Below, piece by piece: positions 1 through 9,510 of a DNA stretch of 64,000 nucleotides. The notes beneath the pieces were generated by a model. The model searched no databases. It was not told where the DNA came from and saw only the letters and a program-made list of their open reading frames with translations. The DNA is from Rhodospirillaceae bacterium. Lineage in GTDB: Bacteria; Pseudomonadota; Alphaproteobacteria; Reyranellales; Reyranellaceae. Numbering within the stretch: position 1 is the stretch's first letter; each line of letters opens with the position of its first letter. Position numbers and translations under genes: made by a program. Where the stretch lies: assembly GCA_009772935.1 (NCBI GenBank), contig WOUR01000005.1:1-64000 (forward strand), given 5' to 3'.

Positions 1-2760
1 CGGCGGGCCGGGATCGTAGGGCGCACGCTCCACCGGCATGTGTTCCACCGGCATGCTCTCCAGCGGCGTCGGCGGCGCGGGCGGCTGCTCGTGGGTGCCG
101 GTCGGCTCGCTCGTGTCGTGACCGTTCGAGGCAGGTTCGTCGCCCCGGGAGTCGGCCTGGGCCTCCGAAGACTCGGCGTCACCCTGCAGCGGCTCGCCTT
201 CGCCGGGCTCGCGGCGCCGGCGGCGACCACCGCGGCGACCACGGCGGCGGCGACTTCCGCCACGGTCTTCGCCGTTGCGCTCGCCCTCGGGACGATCGCT
301 CTCGGCCTCGGCGCCGTCATCGTCGGCGCGCACGACATCGGAATCGCCGTCGGGCGCGTTGTCCTCGGCCTCATCATCGTCGTCGCCGTTGACGGGCTGC
401 TCGCCGGCGCGCACGCCCTCGGCTTCAGCGAACTCGCCAGACGCTTGCGGCCGATCAGCGCTTTCGCCGTCCTCACGACGGTTGCTGCTCCCGCGACGCC
501 GGCGCCGGCGGCGGCGGCGGGTACGGCCTTCACCATCCTCGCCGGAGCTGCGCTCCTCGTCACGCTCGTCGTCCTCACGCGGCTCGATGCCTTCGGCCTC
601 ATCCGCCGGTGGCTCGTCGCCGGACGCCTCCTCGTAGCTGGCGCGTGCCAGTTCCGGTGCCGGCCGGTCGTTGTTGCGATGGTCGTCACGGCGCGAGCGC
701 ACGCGCTCGATCTCGCAATCGGCGGCGTGGAGTTCCTCGTCGGCTTCGACGATGACGGTGAAGGCGTAGCGCTGCTCGATCTCAGACAGCGAATGGCGCT
801 TCTGGTTGAGCAGGTAGAGAGCGACGTTCGGCGGAACACTGACGGCGATCTCGCTGGCCCGGCGACGCACACCTTCCTCCTCGATGGCACGCAGCGCGTG
901 CAGCGCGGCGGACTCGAGCGAACGGATGCGACCGGTGCCGGCGCAATGTGGGCAGACCTCGGTCGAGTGCTCCAGCAGGCTGGGGCGGAGCCGCTGGCGC
1001 GACATCTCGAGCAGGCCGAAGGCGGAAATGCGGCCGATCTGGATGCGCGCGCGGTCGCTGCGCATCGAGTCCTTCACCTTGTGCTCGACCTGACGCTGGT
1101 GACGCGACTCTTCCATGTCGATGAAGTCGATCACGATCAGGCCGGCGAGGTCGCGCAGGCGGACCTGGCGGGCGATCTCCTCGGCCGCCTCGAGGTTGGT
1201 GCGAAGCGCCGTCTCCTCGATGTTCCGCTCCTTGGTCGAACGGCCCGAGTTGACGTCGATGGCGACCAGCGCTTCGGTCGGATTGATCACGATGTAGCCG
1301 CCGGAACGAAGCTGTACCGTCGGCGAATGCATGGCGTCGAACTGGCTCTCCACCTGGTAGCGGTGGAAGAGGGGGATCGGTTCCCGGTACAGCTCGATCT
1401 TGTTGGCCTGGTGCGGCACCAGCTGGCGCATGAATTCGGCGGCGCCCTGGAATCCCGCCTCGCCTTCGACGAGGACCTGGGCGATGTCGGTGTCGTAGAT
1501 GTCGCGCAGCGACCTCTTGATAAGATCACCCTCCTCGTAGATCAGCGCGGGCGCCGTCGAGCGCATGGTGATCTCGCGGATCGAATCCCACAGGCGCGAC
1601 AGGTATTCATAGTCGCGCTTGATGTCGATGTTGGAGCGTTCGAGACCGGCGGTGCGCAGGATCACGCCCATGCCCTGCGGTACGTCGAGATCGCTCAGGA
1701 TCTCCTTCATGCGCTTGCGATCGGACGGGTTGGATATCTTCCGCGAGATTCCGCCACCACGACCGGCGTTGGGCATCAGCACGCAATAGCGGCCGGCCAG
1801 GGAGAGGTAGGTGGTGAGGGCGGCGCCCTTGTTGCCGCGCTCTTCCTTGACGACCTGAACCAGCAGGATCTGCCGGCGCTTGATGACTTCCTGGATCTTG
1901 TACTGGCGGATGGGATTGCGGCGGCGGCGCTCCCGGGTCTCGCGCTCCTCGACCACCACCTCGTCGCCGCCCAAGGTCTCGACCGTGACGTCGGGCTGGG
2001 GGGCCTCGGCCGGATCGGTCAACTCCGACGGGGGGGCTTCGCCGTCGAGTTCGACGGGCTGTTCGGCCGTTTGTTCGGCATTGTCGGCGACGGCGGTCGC
2101 CTCGCCGTCCGTCGCGGGCGCGGCCGCCGGCTCCGAAACCGGGGCTTCGGCGGCTTCGACGTGAACCGGACCGTGGAGACGCTCGACCGGGATTTCCGCG
2201 GGCTGCGCCTGCGGCTCTGGTTCGCCGACCGGCGCGACTTCGGCGACGATCGGTTCGGCCGGCGCAGTTTCGACGGCCGGGGCCTCGGGCGTAGGCGCTT
2301 CGGAGGCAACAGGTTCGACGGCGACCTCGGCTGCAGGGGCTTCGTCAGGGACGGCCGCCGTCCTGACGATGTCGTCCGCCGCGGCTTCGATGATCTCGGC
2401 TCGGGCTTCCTCGATGTCGGTGCGATCGACCCGGTTGTTCCGGCGCGGCTCGTCTTCCTCGGCCTCGGCGTGCAGCCGCTGCTGCTCGGCGATCAGCCTT
2501 TCGCGATCGGCGACAGGGATCTGATAGTAGTCGGGATGGATTTCCGAGAAGGCGAGGAAGCCATGCCGGTTGCCGCCATACTCGACGAACGCCGCCTGAA
2601 GCGACGGTTCTATGCGGATGACCTTTGCGAGGTAAATGTTGCCCTTGAGGGGCTTGCGGCTCGCGGTTTCGAAGTCGAATTCTTCAAGTCTCGTTCCATC
2701 GACCACAACGACCCGGGTCTCTTCCGGGTGACTTGCATCGATGAGCATACGCCTTGCCAT
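1..2760 (-). CDS. rne: Ribonuclease E/G (partial, C-terminus beyond window)
   Basis: Endonuclease that starts mRNA decay and matures rRNA and tRNA precursors, normally as the scaffold of the degradosome. It reads leftwards from ATG at 2760 (MARRMLIDASHPEETRV) and leaves the window after 920 codons without a stop. An S1-type RNA-binding segment (about residues 36-82, with GNIYLAKVIRIEPSLQAAF) is interrupted by a roughly 200-residue Glu/Ala/Pro-rich insert, a feature of alphaproteobacterial RNase E; the core resumes near residue 285. CPHC at 603-606 matches the Zn-link that joins subunits. The tail has alternating Arg-rich and acidic blocks, as in the disordered scaffold. Identity is firm; only the end is missing. 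Confidence 0.95.
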   Translation of the reverse strand, partial: MARRMLIDASHPEETRVVVVDGTRLEEFDFETASRKPLKGNIYLAKVIRIEPSLQAAFVEYGGNRHGFLAFSEIHPDYYQIPVADRERLIAEQQRLHAEAEEDEPRRNNRVDRTDIEEARAEIIEAAADDIVRTAAVPDEAPAAEVAVEPVASEAPTPEAPAVETAPAEPIVAEVAPVGEPEPQAQPAEIPVERLHGPVHVEAAEAPVSEPAAAPATDGEATAVADNAEQTAEQPVELDGEAPPSELTDPAEAPQPDVTVETLGGDEVVVEERETRERRRRNPIRQYKIQEVIKRRQILLVQVVKEERGNKGAALTTYLSLAGRYCVLMPNAGRGGGISRKISNPSDRKRMKEILSDLDVPQGMGVILRTAGLERSNIDIKRDYEYLSRLWDSIREITMRSTAPALIYEEGDLIKRSLRDIYDTDIAQVLVEGEAGFQGAAEFMRQLVPHQANKIELYREPIPLFHRYQVESQFDAMHSPTVQLRSGGYIVINPTEALVAIDVNSGRSTKERNIEETALRTNLEAAEEIARQVRLRDLAGLIVIDFIDMEESRHQRQVEHKVKDSMRSDRARIQIGRISAFGLLEMSRQRLRPSLLEHSTEVCPHCAGTGRIRSLESAALHALRAIEEEGVRRRASEIAVSVPPNVALYLLNQKRHSLSEIEQRYAFTVIVEADEELHAADCEIERVRSRRDDHRNNDRPAPELARASYEEASGDEPPADEAEGIEPREDDERDEERSSGEDGEGRTRRRRRRRRRGSSNRREDGESADRPQASGEFAEAEGVRAGEQPVNGDDDDEAEDNAPDGDSDVVRADDDGAEAESDRPEGERNGEDRGGSRRRRGRRGGRRRRREPGEGEPLQGDAESSEAQADSRGDEPASNGHDTSEPTGTHEQPPAPPTPLESMPVEHMPVERAPYDPGPP

Positions 2761-3237
2761 GGGCTCGCTCCGAGGCGTCCGATCCCAACCGGTGCGAGCG
2801 ACCGGCGGCCATGCCGCCTCCGTCGTGCGAGGGGAGCGCCGCGTCATCGACCCGTCGAACGGCCAACTCCGGCCAAGACGGGGAAGCTTCGCGCCGCCGG
2901 ACCACGACAGGGTCCTGCCAACCTCGAGTTTCCTGATAGCCACCGCCTGCCTGACAGTCCCTCCGCAAGCCCGCCGCGCCCCCATTTCTGCAAGGGCGCG
3001 AGCCCAGCCTGGCTCGGAAACTGCCGTCGGAGCGCGACCCTAAGGCGCGCTACGAACGACGGCGACTGCTCGCGAACGCAACATACGGGGTTGGAAAGGG
3101 GTCGACAATCAAAAGATTGTGTCGTCTGAATTTGACCTTTTAAGTTATTGAAAATATTTGGAATTACAGTCACTTTTCTGATACTGGTTTAACAATATTC
3201 AATCAATTTTCATCCCTCTTTCATCCTGGCGTTTGCC
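2761..3237. other. Divergent intergenic region: long rne leader and amidase promoter
   Basis: These 477 bases hold no gene I recognise. The half next to rne (2761-3110) is GC-rich and would be its 5' leader; RNase E messages in other bacteria carry long leaders used for autoregulation, so this is plausible but not shown. The half next to the amidase (about 3110-3235) is markedly AT-rich, unlike the rest of the window, and fits a promoter zone. On the + strand TTGACC (3132-3137) and TATTTG (3155-3160) lie 17 bases apart, a candidate promoter for the amidase gene. Confidence 0.5.
3132..3160 (+). promoter_or_regulatory. Candidate promoter of the amidase gene
   Basis: TTGACC, a 17-base spacer and TATTTG in an AT-rich stretch, about 78 bases before the amidase start. 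The match is visible in the sequence; use as a promoter is inferred. Confidence 0.4.
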
Positions 3238-4080
3238 ATGTCCGACTTCCGTCGCCGTCATTTGCTCGCCGTTCTGGCCGGCGTGAGCGTGCTTGGAATG
3301 GGCTCGGGCGGGGTGCTGGCAGCCCCGTCGAAGAGGCGGCCGAAGTCGATGGCCAAGCCGACTCCGGCCGTGCCGATGTCCAAACCGAAGCTGGTCTTCC
3401 TCGATCCGGGGCACGGTGGCCGCGATCCGGGGGCGCTCGGCAGTCGTGGCACCAAGGAAAAGACCGTCGTCCTGGCAATCGCACGCGACCTGCAGCGGGA
3501 ACTGCTGGCCGGAAATCGCTATCGGGTCCTGCTGTCGCGCAACACCGACAGCTACGTGCCTCTGCGCGAGCGGGTGGCAAGGGCCCAGGCCGCGAGGGCC
3601 GATCTGTTCCTGTCGCTGCACGCCGATGCCCACAGCGACCACGACGTGCGCGGTGCCTCGGTCTACACGCTTTCGGAGGAGGCGACGGACCGAGAGGCGG
3701 CTGCGCTCGCGGCTCGGGAAAACCGCGCCGGTGCCTCGATTTCGGGCATGAGGCTTTCGGAGCAGCCGGACAACGTTGCGCAGACCCTGGTGGCGATGAG
3801 CCAGCGCGGCACGGTGAATGATTCCCGTCGGCTGGCCGACACGGTCGTTGCCACGTTCGCCCGAAACGGCGTCCGCCTGCTGCCGCGAACCCATCGGCAG
3901 GCGGGCTTTGCGGTGCTGACCTCGCCCGAGATCCCGGCGGCGCTGGTCGAACTTGGTTACCTGTCAAACGCACAGGACGAAAAGCTGCTCACCGTGCGCC
4001 AGCACCAGATGGCGCTCGCCAGGGCGCTGCGGGCCTCGGTGGACGCCTATTTCGGGGTGGGCGCCACAAGAAAGGCATAA
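3238..4080 (+). CDS. amiC: N-acetylmuramoyl-L-alanine amidase (Amidase_3)
   Basis: Zinc hydrolase that cuts the bond between MurNAc and the stem peptide, used in septum splitting. The 280-residue product starts MSDFRRRHLLAVLAGVSV, an export signal with an Arg pair that could suit Tat or Sec. A basic linker follows to about residue 50, then a single Amidase_3 domain. Expected zinc and catalytic residues are present: H59 in DPGHGG, E74, H128 in SLHADAH and E238 in VELGYLSN. There is no N-terminal AMIN domain, so it is shorter than E. coli AmiC; the symbol is by family only. It lies 49 bases before the PBP1A gene on the same strand, so both wall genes probably share a transcript. Confidence 0.9.
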   Translation: MSDFRRRHLLAVLAGVSVLGMGSGGVLAAPSKRRPKSMAKPTPAVPMSKPKLVFLDPGHGGRDPGALGSRGTKEKTVVLAIARDLQRELLAGNRYRVLLSRNTDSYVPLRERVARAQAARADLFLSLHADAHSDHDVRGASVYTLSEEATDREAAALAARENRAGASISGMRLSEQPDNVAQTLVAMSQRGTVNDSRRLADTVVATFARNGVRLLPRTHRQAGFAVLTSPEIPAALVELGYLSNAQDEKLLTVRQHQMALARALRASVDAYFGVGATRKA

Positions 4081-4129
4081 GTCTGGGCGAACCTGCGACG
4101 TTGAAGGCCTTCCGGGCGCCGCGTAGAAA

Positions 4130-6592
4130 GTGACCGTGCTCAATTTCATCAAGATCAGTCTGGCTTTTGCCACCGCCGCCCTCATCGTCGGCACCGGCAC
4201 CGTTGCAGGCCTCTTCTGGCATTTCAGCCACGGATTGCCCGACCACAAGCAGCTCGCCGATTACCAGCCGGCGACCCTGACCCGGCTCTACGCCGCCGAC
4301 GGCAAGCTCCTGGCCGAGTATGCGCGCGAAAAGCGCGTCTTCGTGCCGGTCGACGCCATGCCCAAGCGCGTGCTCGAAGCGTTTGTCGCGGCCGAGGACC
4401 AGCGCTTCTTCACCCATCCCGGCATCGACTTCATCGGCGTCGTTCGCGCGATGGTCGCCAACGTTGCCAACCCGGGCAAGCGGCCCGAGGGCGCGTCGGG
4501 CCTCACGCAGCAGGTCGCCAAGAACTTCCTGCTCACCAACCAGGCCACGCTCTCGCGCAAGATCCGCGAGGCCATCCTCGCTTTCCGCATCGAGGAAACC
4601 TACTCGAAGGAACGCATCCTCGAGCTTTACCTGAACGAGATCTATCTCGGCTCGGGCAACTACGGTGTGGCCCAGGCCGCCCTCAACTATTTCGACCGGT
4701 CTCTCGACGAGCTCTCGCTGTCCGAGATCGCCTATCTCGCGGCCCTGCCGAAGGCGCCGAACCGCTACAACATCGTGCGCAACGAGAAGGAAGCCTACGC
4801 CCGGCGCGATTACGTGCTGCACCGCATGGCGGAGGACGGCTACATCACCGCCGCCGAGGCGCAGGCTGCCAAGGCCGAGAAGCTTCAGTATCGCCGCCGC
4901 AGCACCACCGAAGTCGCACAGGCGGATTTCTTCGCCGAGGAAGTCCGCCGCAACCTGATGGCGGCCTATGGCGAGAAGGGCCTCTATGAAGGCGGCCTGA
5001 CCGTCAGCACGACGCTCGATCCCGCGATCCAGGCGGTCGCCGACAATGCGCTGCGCGACGGGTTGATCGCGTATGACCGACGCCACGGCTGGCGCGGACC
5101 CTACGCCAAGATCCCCGACATGAGCGTCTGGGAGGAGGAGTTCGCCCGTATCGCGCAGCGCCGGCCGCTGGCCGGTCCGCCGACCTGGCAGCTTGCGGTC
5201 GTGAACAAGGTCGAGGCGCAGTCCGTGCAGTTGGTCGGACTCCCGGACGGTGGCGAGGGCACTCTCCCCTTTGCCGAGATGACCTGGGCGCGCCCGACGC
5301 TGCAGAACCAGACGGTCGGCGCCGCGCCTCGCGGCCCGCGCGACGTCGTCTCGGTGGGAGACGTGATCGTCGTCGAGAAGGTCGAGAAGCCCGCCGGCGC
5401 CAACGCCAAGCCCTATCCCCCCAAGACCTACGCTCTGCGCCAGGTGCCCAACGTCGAGGGTGGGGTCGTCGTGATGGATACCCAGGCCGGCCGCGTGCTG
5501 GCCATGTCCGGCGGCTGGTCCTATGGCCGCAGCCAGTTCAATCGCGCCGTCCAGGCCGCGCGCCAGCCAGGTTCGGCTTTCAAGCCGTTCGTCTACCTCG
5601 CCGCGATGGATGCGGGCTTCACGCCGGCCTCGATCGTGCTCGATGCGCCGTTCGTCTACGATCCGGGCTATGGCCAGCCGCTGTGGACGCCGAAGAATTA
5701 CGGCGGCGACATGCTGGGGCCGACCACGGTCCGCCGCGGACTCGAACTGTCGCGCAACCTGATGACGGTGCGCATGGCCCAGCAGGTCGGGATGAAGCGC
5801 GTGGTCGAAGTTGCCAAGGAGTTTGGCGTCACGGACCACATGGGCGCCTACCTGCCGATGGCGCTCGGCGCCGGCGAGACGACGCTGCTCCGTATGACCA
5901 TGGCCTATGCGATGCTGGCCAACGGTGCCCTGGAGATCACGCCGTCTCTGGTCGATCGCGTGCAGGACCGCAACGGCAAGACGGTCTACCGCCACGAGCC
6001 GCGTTCCTGCCGTGGCTGCGGAGAAACCCCAGGCAGCGCCAAGCCCGCTGCGCCGGAGCTGGTCGATTCGCGCAAGCCCTTCCACGACCCGGCCTCGGTC
6101 TATCAGGTCGTCAGCATGATGCAGGGTGTCACGACCCGCGGCACCGCCGGTCGCCTGGCCGCGCTCGGCCGGCCGATCGCCGGCAAGACGGGCACCACGA
6201 ACGACGCACACGACAACTGGTTCCTGGGCTCGACGCCCGACATAACCATCGGTGTCTATATCGGATTCGACGAGCCGCGGACGCTGGGTGCGCAGGAGAC
6301 GGGTGGCGGCAATGCCGCGCCGATCTACGAGGCGATCGCCAGGGAGGTCTTCAAGGGAAAGCCGCCGACGCCGTTCCGCGTGCCGCCTGGCCTGCGCATG
6401 GTCCGCTTCAGCTACGAAGGCGGTACGATCGACGAGGTGTTCAAGCCGAACACTGAGCCGGGATCGGATGGCTATATGGTCACACCGCTTGACGGATCGG
6501 CCCCTTATTCCGCTATAGACCCCACGCAGGGCCCGCAGCAGGCGGGCAGCCCCCGGCGTCCGGGTCTTTCGGGCACCGGCGAGACCTATTAG
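4130..6592 (+). CDS. mrcA: Penicillin-binding protein 1A (bifunctional transglycosylase/transpeptidase)
   Basis: Class A penicillin-binding protein that polymerises and cross-links peptidoglycan in the periplasm. The 820-residue product starts at GTG 4130 with a membrane anchor at about residues 5-28. The GT51 domain has the catalytic Glu in AEDQRFFTHPG (E89), then GLTQQVAKNFLL and the LYLNEIYLGSGNYG motif. The transpeptidase domain has nucleophile S482 in PGSAFKPF, SRN further on, and K686 of KTGTTND. An OB-like insert separates the two. Length and motif order match alphaproteobacterial PBP1A. The tail is Pro/Gly-rich and disordered. prfB follows 21 bases downstream, an arrangement widespread in Alphaproteobacteria. 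Confidence 0.96.
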   Translation: MTVLNFIKISLAFATAALIVGTGTVAGLFWHFSHGLPDHKQLADYQPATLTRLYAADGKLLAEYAREKRVFVPVDAMPKRVLEAFVAAEDQRFFTHPGIDFIGVVRAMVANVANPGKRPEGASGLTQQVAKNFLLTNQATLSRKIREAILAFRIEETYSKERILELYLNEIYLGSGNYGVAQAALNYFDRSLDELSLSEIAYLAALPKAPNRYNIVRNEKEAYARRDYVLHRMAEDGYITAAEAQAAKAEKLQYRRRSTTEVAQADFFAEEVRRNLMAAYGEKGLYEGGLTVSTTLDPAIQAVADNALRDGLIAYDRRHGWRGPYAKIPDMSVWEEEFARIAQRRPLAGPPTWQLAVVNKVEAQSVQLVGLPDGGEGTLPFAEMTWARPTLQNQTVGAAPRGPRDVVSVGDVIVVEKVEKPAGANAKPYPPKTYALRQVPNVEGGVVVMDTQAGRVLAMSGGWSYGRSQFNRAVQAARQPGSAFKPFVYLAAMDAGFTPASIVLDAPFVYDPGYGQPLWTPKNYGGDMLGPTTVRRGLELSRNLMTVRMAQQVGMKRVVEVAKEFGVTDHMGAYLPMALGAGETTLLRMTMAYAMLANGALEITPSLVDRVQDRNGKTVYRHEPRSCRGCGETPGSAKPAAPELVDSRKPFHDPASVYQVVSMMQGVTTRGTAGRLAALGRPIAGKTGTTNDAHDNWFLGSTPDITIGVYIGFDEPRTLGAQETGGGNAAPIYEAIAREVFKGKPPTPFRVPPGLRMVRFSYEGGTIDEVFKPNTEPGSDGYMVTPLDGSAPYSAIDPTQGPQQAGSPRRPGLSGTGETY

Positions 6593-6613
6593 CCAGTTCG
6601 AAACGGATCCGTA

Positions 6614-7736
6614 ATGCGCGCCGAAGCCCAAGCGATGGTGAACGAGATCGAGGAGTCGCTCGAACTCCTCAGGAGGCGTCTTTGACTACGACCGTGCGGT
6701 CGTACGTCTCGATGAACTGAACGCGCGCGCCGAGGATTCGGCGCTGTGGAACGATCCGAAGGAAGCTGAGAAGGTGATGCGCGAGCGCACCAGGCTCGAA
6801 GCATCGATCGGTGCGATCAGGCGCCTGCGTGCGGCGGTCGACGACAATGTGGGCTTGATCGAGATGGCCGAGGCCGAGAAGGACGAGGCCACCATCGCCG
6901 AGTGCGAGAAGGCGTTGCGCGAGGCCACGGGTGAAGCCAAGGCGGCACTGCTGGAGACGCTTCTGTCGGGCGAGGCCGACGCCAACAACGCCTATATCGA
7001 GATCAATGCCGGCGCCGGCGGCACCGAGGCGCAGGACTGGGCCGAGATGCTGGCCCGCATGTACACGCGTTGGGCCGAGCGCCGCGGGTACAAGGTGAGC
7101 TGGCTCGAGGAGAGCGCGGGCGAAGAAGCCGGCATCAAGTCGTGCGCCTACAAGGTTGAGGGCCCCAACGCCTACGGCTGGCTGAAGACCGAGAGCGGCG
7201 TGCACCGGCTGGTGCGCATCTCGCCGTTCGATGGCAATGCCCGACGGCAGACCTCGTTCGCGTCGGTCTGGGTCTATCCCGAGGTCGACGACAATATCGA
7301 GATCGAGCTGGTCGACAAGGATCTGCGCGTCGACACCTATCGTGCGTCGGGCGCGGGCGGCCAGCACGTCAACAAGACCGACTCCGCGGTGCGCATCACC
7401 CATCTGCCGACCGGCATTGCCGTCGCCGTCCAGCAGGAGCGCTCGCAGCACCAGAACCGCGCCAAGGCCATCCAGATGCTGAAGGCGCGTCTCTACGAGG
7501 TCGAGTTGCAGAAGCGCGAGGCCGAGCGTCTCGAAGCCGAAGCAAACAAGACCGATATTGGCTGGGGCCACCAGATTCGCTCCTACGTGCTGCAGCCCTA
7601 CCAGATGGTGAAGGACCTGCGGACCAACGTGGAGCGCTCGGACCCGCAGAAGGTGCTCGACGGCGATCTCGACGAGTTCATGGCCGCCTCGCTCGCCGCC
7701 CGCGTGGGCGAGGGCAAGGACAAGGAAGCCGCGTAA
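6614..7736 (+). CDS. prfB: Peptide chain release factor 2, made by programmed +1 frameshift
   Basis: Terminates translation at UGA and UAA. Translation begins at ATG 6614 (MRAEAQAMVNEIEESLELLRRRL), meets in-frame TGA at 6683-6685 after 23 codons, and must slip +1 to continue from GAC at 6684 (DYDRAVVRLDELNARAEDSALW) to the stop at 7736. Full length is 373 residues. The slip site is the classical one: AGGAGG at 6671-6676, three bases, CTT, then TGAC. Family motifs in the second part are RISPFDG (UGA-reading SPF tripeptide) and GAGGQHVNKTDSAVR (GGQ catalytic loop). Without the shift one sees only a truncated ORF starting near 6774. Regulation is by RF2 level itself: scarce RF2 lengthens the pause and favours the shift. 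Confidence 0.97.
6671..6686 (+). promoter_or_regulatory. prfB recoding signal (Shine-Dalgarno-like AGGAGG, CTT slip codon, TGA C)
   Basis: AGGAGG-CGT-CTT-TGA-C. The internal Shine-Dalgarno-like element sits three bases before the CTT slip codon, as in E. coli prfB, and C follows the TGA, a weak termination context. The downstream frame opens with Asp-Tyr-Asp as in other RF2 proteins. Confidence 0.95.
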
Positions 7737-7751
7737 GGACTGGAGCCGACG

Positions 7752-7961
7752 ATGCCGGGTATGTGGTTCGTGTTCGAAGCCGAGTATGAGATCGAGGACC
7801 GCCGCGCCAACTGGAACAGGCCGGTCCCCGAGACCATGGCGTGGCACGGCCCTTACGCGACCGAGAAGGAAGCCGACGAAGTCGCACTGGCCCGCATGTG
7901 GGCGAAGATCGACCTCTACGCCCACAAGGCCCGTACCGTCGACATGACGGTGAAGGGCTGA
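7752..7961 (+). CDS. Small conserved-looking protein of unknown function
   Basis: A 69-residue soluble protein (starts MPGMWFVFEAEYEIEDRRAN, ends RTVDMTVKG) 15 bases after prfB, with GGAG about eight bases before ATG. It is rich in Trp, Glu and aromatic residues and has no signal or membrane segment. I do not recognise a family. Position and codon use suggest it is a real gene cotranscribed with prfB, and the hairpin just after it would end that transcript. Confidence 0.65.
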   Translation: MPGMWFVFEAEYEIEDRRANWNRPVPETMAWHGPYATEKEADEVALARMWAKIDLYAHKARTVDMTVKG

Positions 7962-7968
7962 CGCTCAT

Positions 7969-7996
7969 TTGAGCGCGCCACTCCGGTGGCGCTCAA
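7969..7996 (+). terminator. Hairpin after the prfB operon
   Basis: TTGAGCG (CG bulge) CCAC - TCCG - GTGGCGCTCAA. The stem has 11 pairs with a two-base bulge and a four-base loop, starting 8 bases after the stop of the small protein. No long T run follows, so it may be a weak or Rho-assisted terminator. Confidence 0.6.
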
Positions 7997-8128
7997 GCTT
8001 CATCAATGACCAAGGTATGGGCGCCACTGTAGTTGCGCGATCCATGGCTATTCCGCTGCGCCGGACCTGACGTCCTGGCTGGTCCGTCGATTGCATCTCC
8101 GGTCGAAGCAACGGCGGAGAGGGTTATC

Positions 8129-9433
8129 TTGGCGGCACGGCAATTCCATCTCGGCTGGTTTCTCGGAAACAGTTTCGGTGTGCACGGCTGGAACCAGCCC
8201 TGGTCGGGCATCGATGCGCGCGACTGGGCGCAACCTGATCTTCACATCGAGCTGGCGAAGGCGCTGGAACGCGCCTGCTTCGACTGCCTGCTGCTCGAGG
8301 ACTCGCTGTTCGTCCCCGACAACTATGGCGGCGCGATGGATTTCTATCTCGAGCGGGCCTTTCGTGCGCCGAAGAACGATCCGCTCCCGCTCGTCCCGCT
8401 GATCGCCCAGGCGACGAGGCACCTCGGGATCGTGCCGACTATCTCGACCAGCTTCTACCCGCCGTTCCTGCTGGCTCGCCTGATCGCGACGTTGGACCTG
8501 ATGTCGAAGGGAAGGGTCGGCTGCAACTTCGTGACTTCGACCGCGGAACGCGCGGCGCAGAATTTCGGGCTCGACGCGCATCTCGAACATGACCTGCGCT
8601 ACGAGATGGCCGACGAATTCGTCGAACTGGCGACCAGGCTCTGGTCGTCGTGGGGGGCCGACGCCATCGTCATGGACGAGAAGTCCGGCACCTTCGTCGA
8701 TCCGGCCAAGGTGCGGGCCATCGACTTCAAGGGACGGTTCTTCTCCTCGCGCGGGCCCCTCAATACGGCGCAGCCGCCGCAGGGACGGCCGGTGCTCGTC
8801 CAGGCGGGCGGCTCTCCTCAGGGCAAGGCCTTCGCCGCCCGGCACATGGATATCGTGATCGCGGCGCTCGGCTCGGTCGCGGAGATGAAGGCGTTTCGCG
8901 ACGACATGCGCAATCGCCTTGCCGCGGAAGGCCGCGATCCCGACAGCTGCAAGGTGCTGTTCGTCGTTGCTCCGACCCTGGGCGAAACCGACGCTGAGGC
9001 GGAAGATCGCGTACGCCGCCGGCAGGCCCAGCGCGACGCCGCGCCGGAAGTGACGTTGGCCATGATGGGCAGCCTGACCGACATCGATTTCTCGACGTTC
9101 GATCTCGACGCGCCGCTGGCCGAACTCACCACCAACGGGCAGCAGGGCACGCTGAAGCGCTTCCTGGCACAGGGCCGCACCCTGCGCGAGGTGGCGAGCA
9201 ACTACAGCTTCGGCTTCGAGCATCCGGTCGTTGGAACGACCCGGCGCGTCGCCGACGTGATGGAAGAAGCGATGGAGCAGGTGGGCGGCGACGGCTTCAT
9301 GTTCAGCGGGCCGCTCAGCCGCCGTTACGTCGCTGAGATCACGGACGGGCTGGTGCCCGAGCTGCAGCGGCGCGGCCTGGTTCGCACAGCGTACGCGCAC
9401 GCGCATTTCCGCGACAATCTGTTTGCATTCTAG
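8129..9433 (+). CDS. LLM-class flavin-dependent monooxygenase (NtaA/SnaA/DszA family)
   Basis: FMNH2-dependent monooxygenase of the bacterial luciferase-like superfamily; relatives oxidise nitrilotriacetate, pristinamycin precursors or dibenzothiophene sulfone, or desulfonate small molecules. The substrate cannot be told here. I place the start at TTG 8129 (AARQFHLGWFLGNSFGVHGW), because GGAGAGGG lies just upstream and alignment with the family begins there; the frame stays open to 8033. Family marks include GRVGCNFVTS near residue 130, RYEMADEFVEL, a Phe-rich GRFFSSRGPLN segment, and PVLVQAGGSPQGKAFAARHMD. Length of 434 residues is typical. It needs a separate flavin reductase, not evident nearby. 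The MFS gene directly downstream may export or import its ligand. Confidence 0.85.
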   Translation: MAARQFHLGWFLGNSFGVHGWNQPWSGIDARDWAQPDLHIELAKALERACFDCLLLEDSLFVPDNYGGAMDFYLERAFRAPKNDPLPLVPLIAQATRHLGIVPTISTSFYPPFLLARLIATLDLMSKGRVGCNFVTSTAERAAQNFGLDAHLEHDLRYEMADEFVELATRLWSSWGADAIVMDEKSGTFVDPAKVRAIDFKGRFFSSRGPLNTAQPPQGRPVLVQAGGSPQGKAFAARHMDIVIAALGSVAEMKAFRDDMRNRLAAEGRDPDSCKVLFVVAPTLGETDAEAEDRVRRRQAQRDAAPEVTLAMMGSLTDIDFSTFDLDAPLAELTTNGQQGTLKRFLAQGRTLREVASNYSFGFEHPVVGTTRRVADVMEEAMEQVGGDGFMFSGPLSRRYVAEITDGLVPELQRRGLVRTAYAHAHFRDNLFAF

Positions 9434-9510
9434 GCGCCGGGCGGCACTCTCGATCGAAGTATCGCCGGAGCCGCCTCATCGCCAATCCTCTGTACGTCGC
9501 GCTCGGCGCC

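Noticed and set aside
40..3129. A 1029-codon + strand open frame over the rne gene
   Set aside because: It is rich in Gly, Arg, Ala and Leu with no family pattern, and it lies antisense to a clear RNase E gene. High GC keeps the opposite strand open.
3989..6631. An 880-codon minus-strand frame over PBP1A
   Set aside because: Antisense to a gene with every expected motif; Arg/His/Ala-rich composition is typical of GC-driven shadows.
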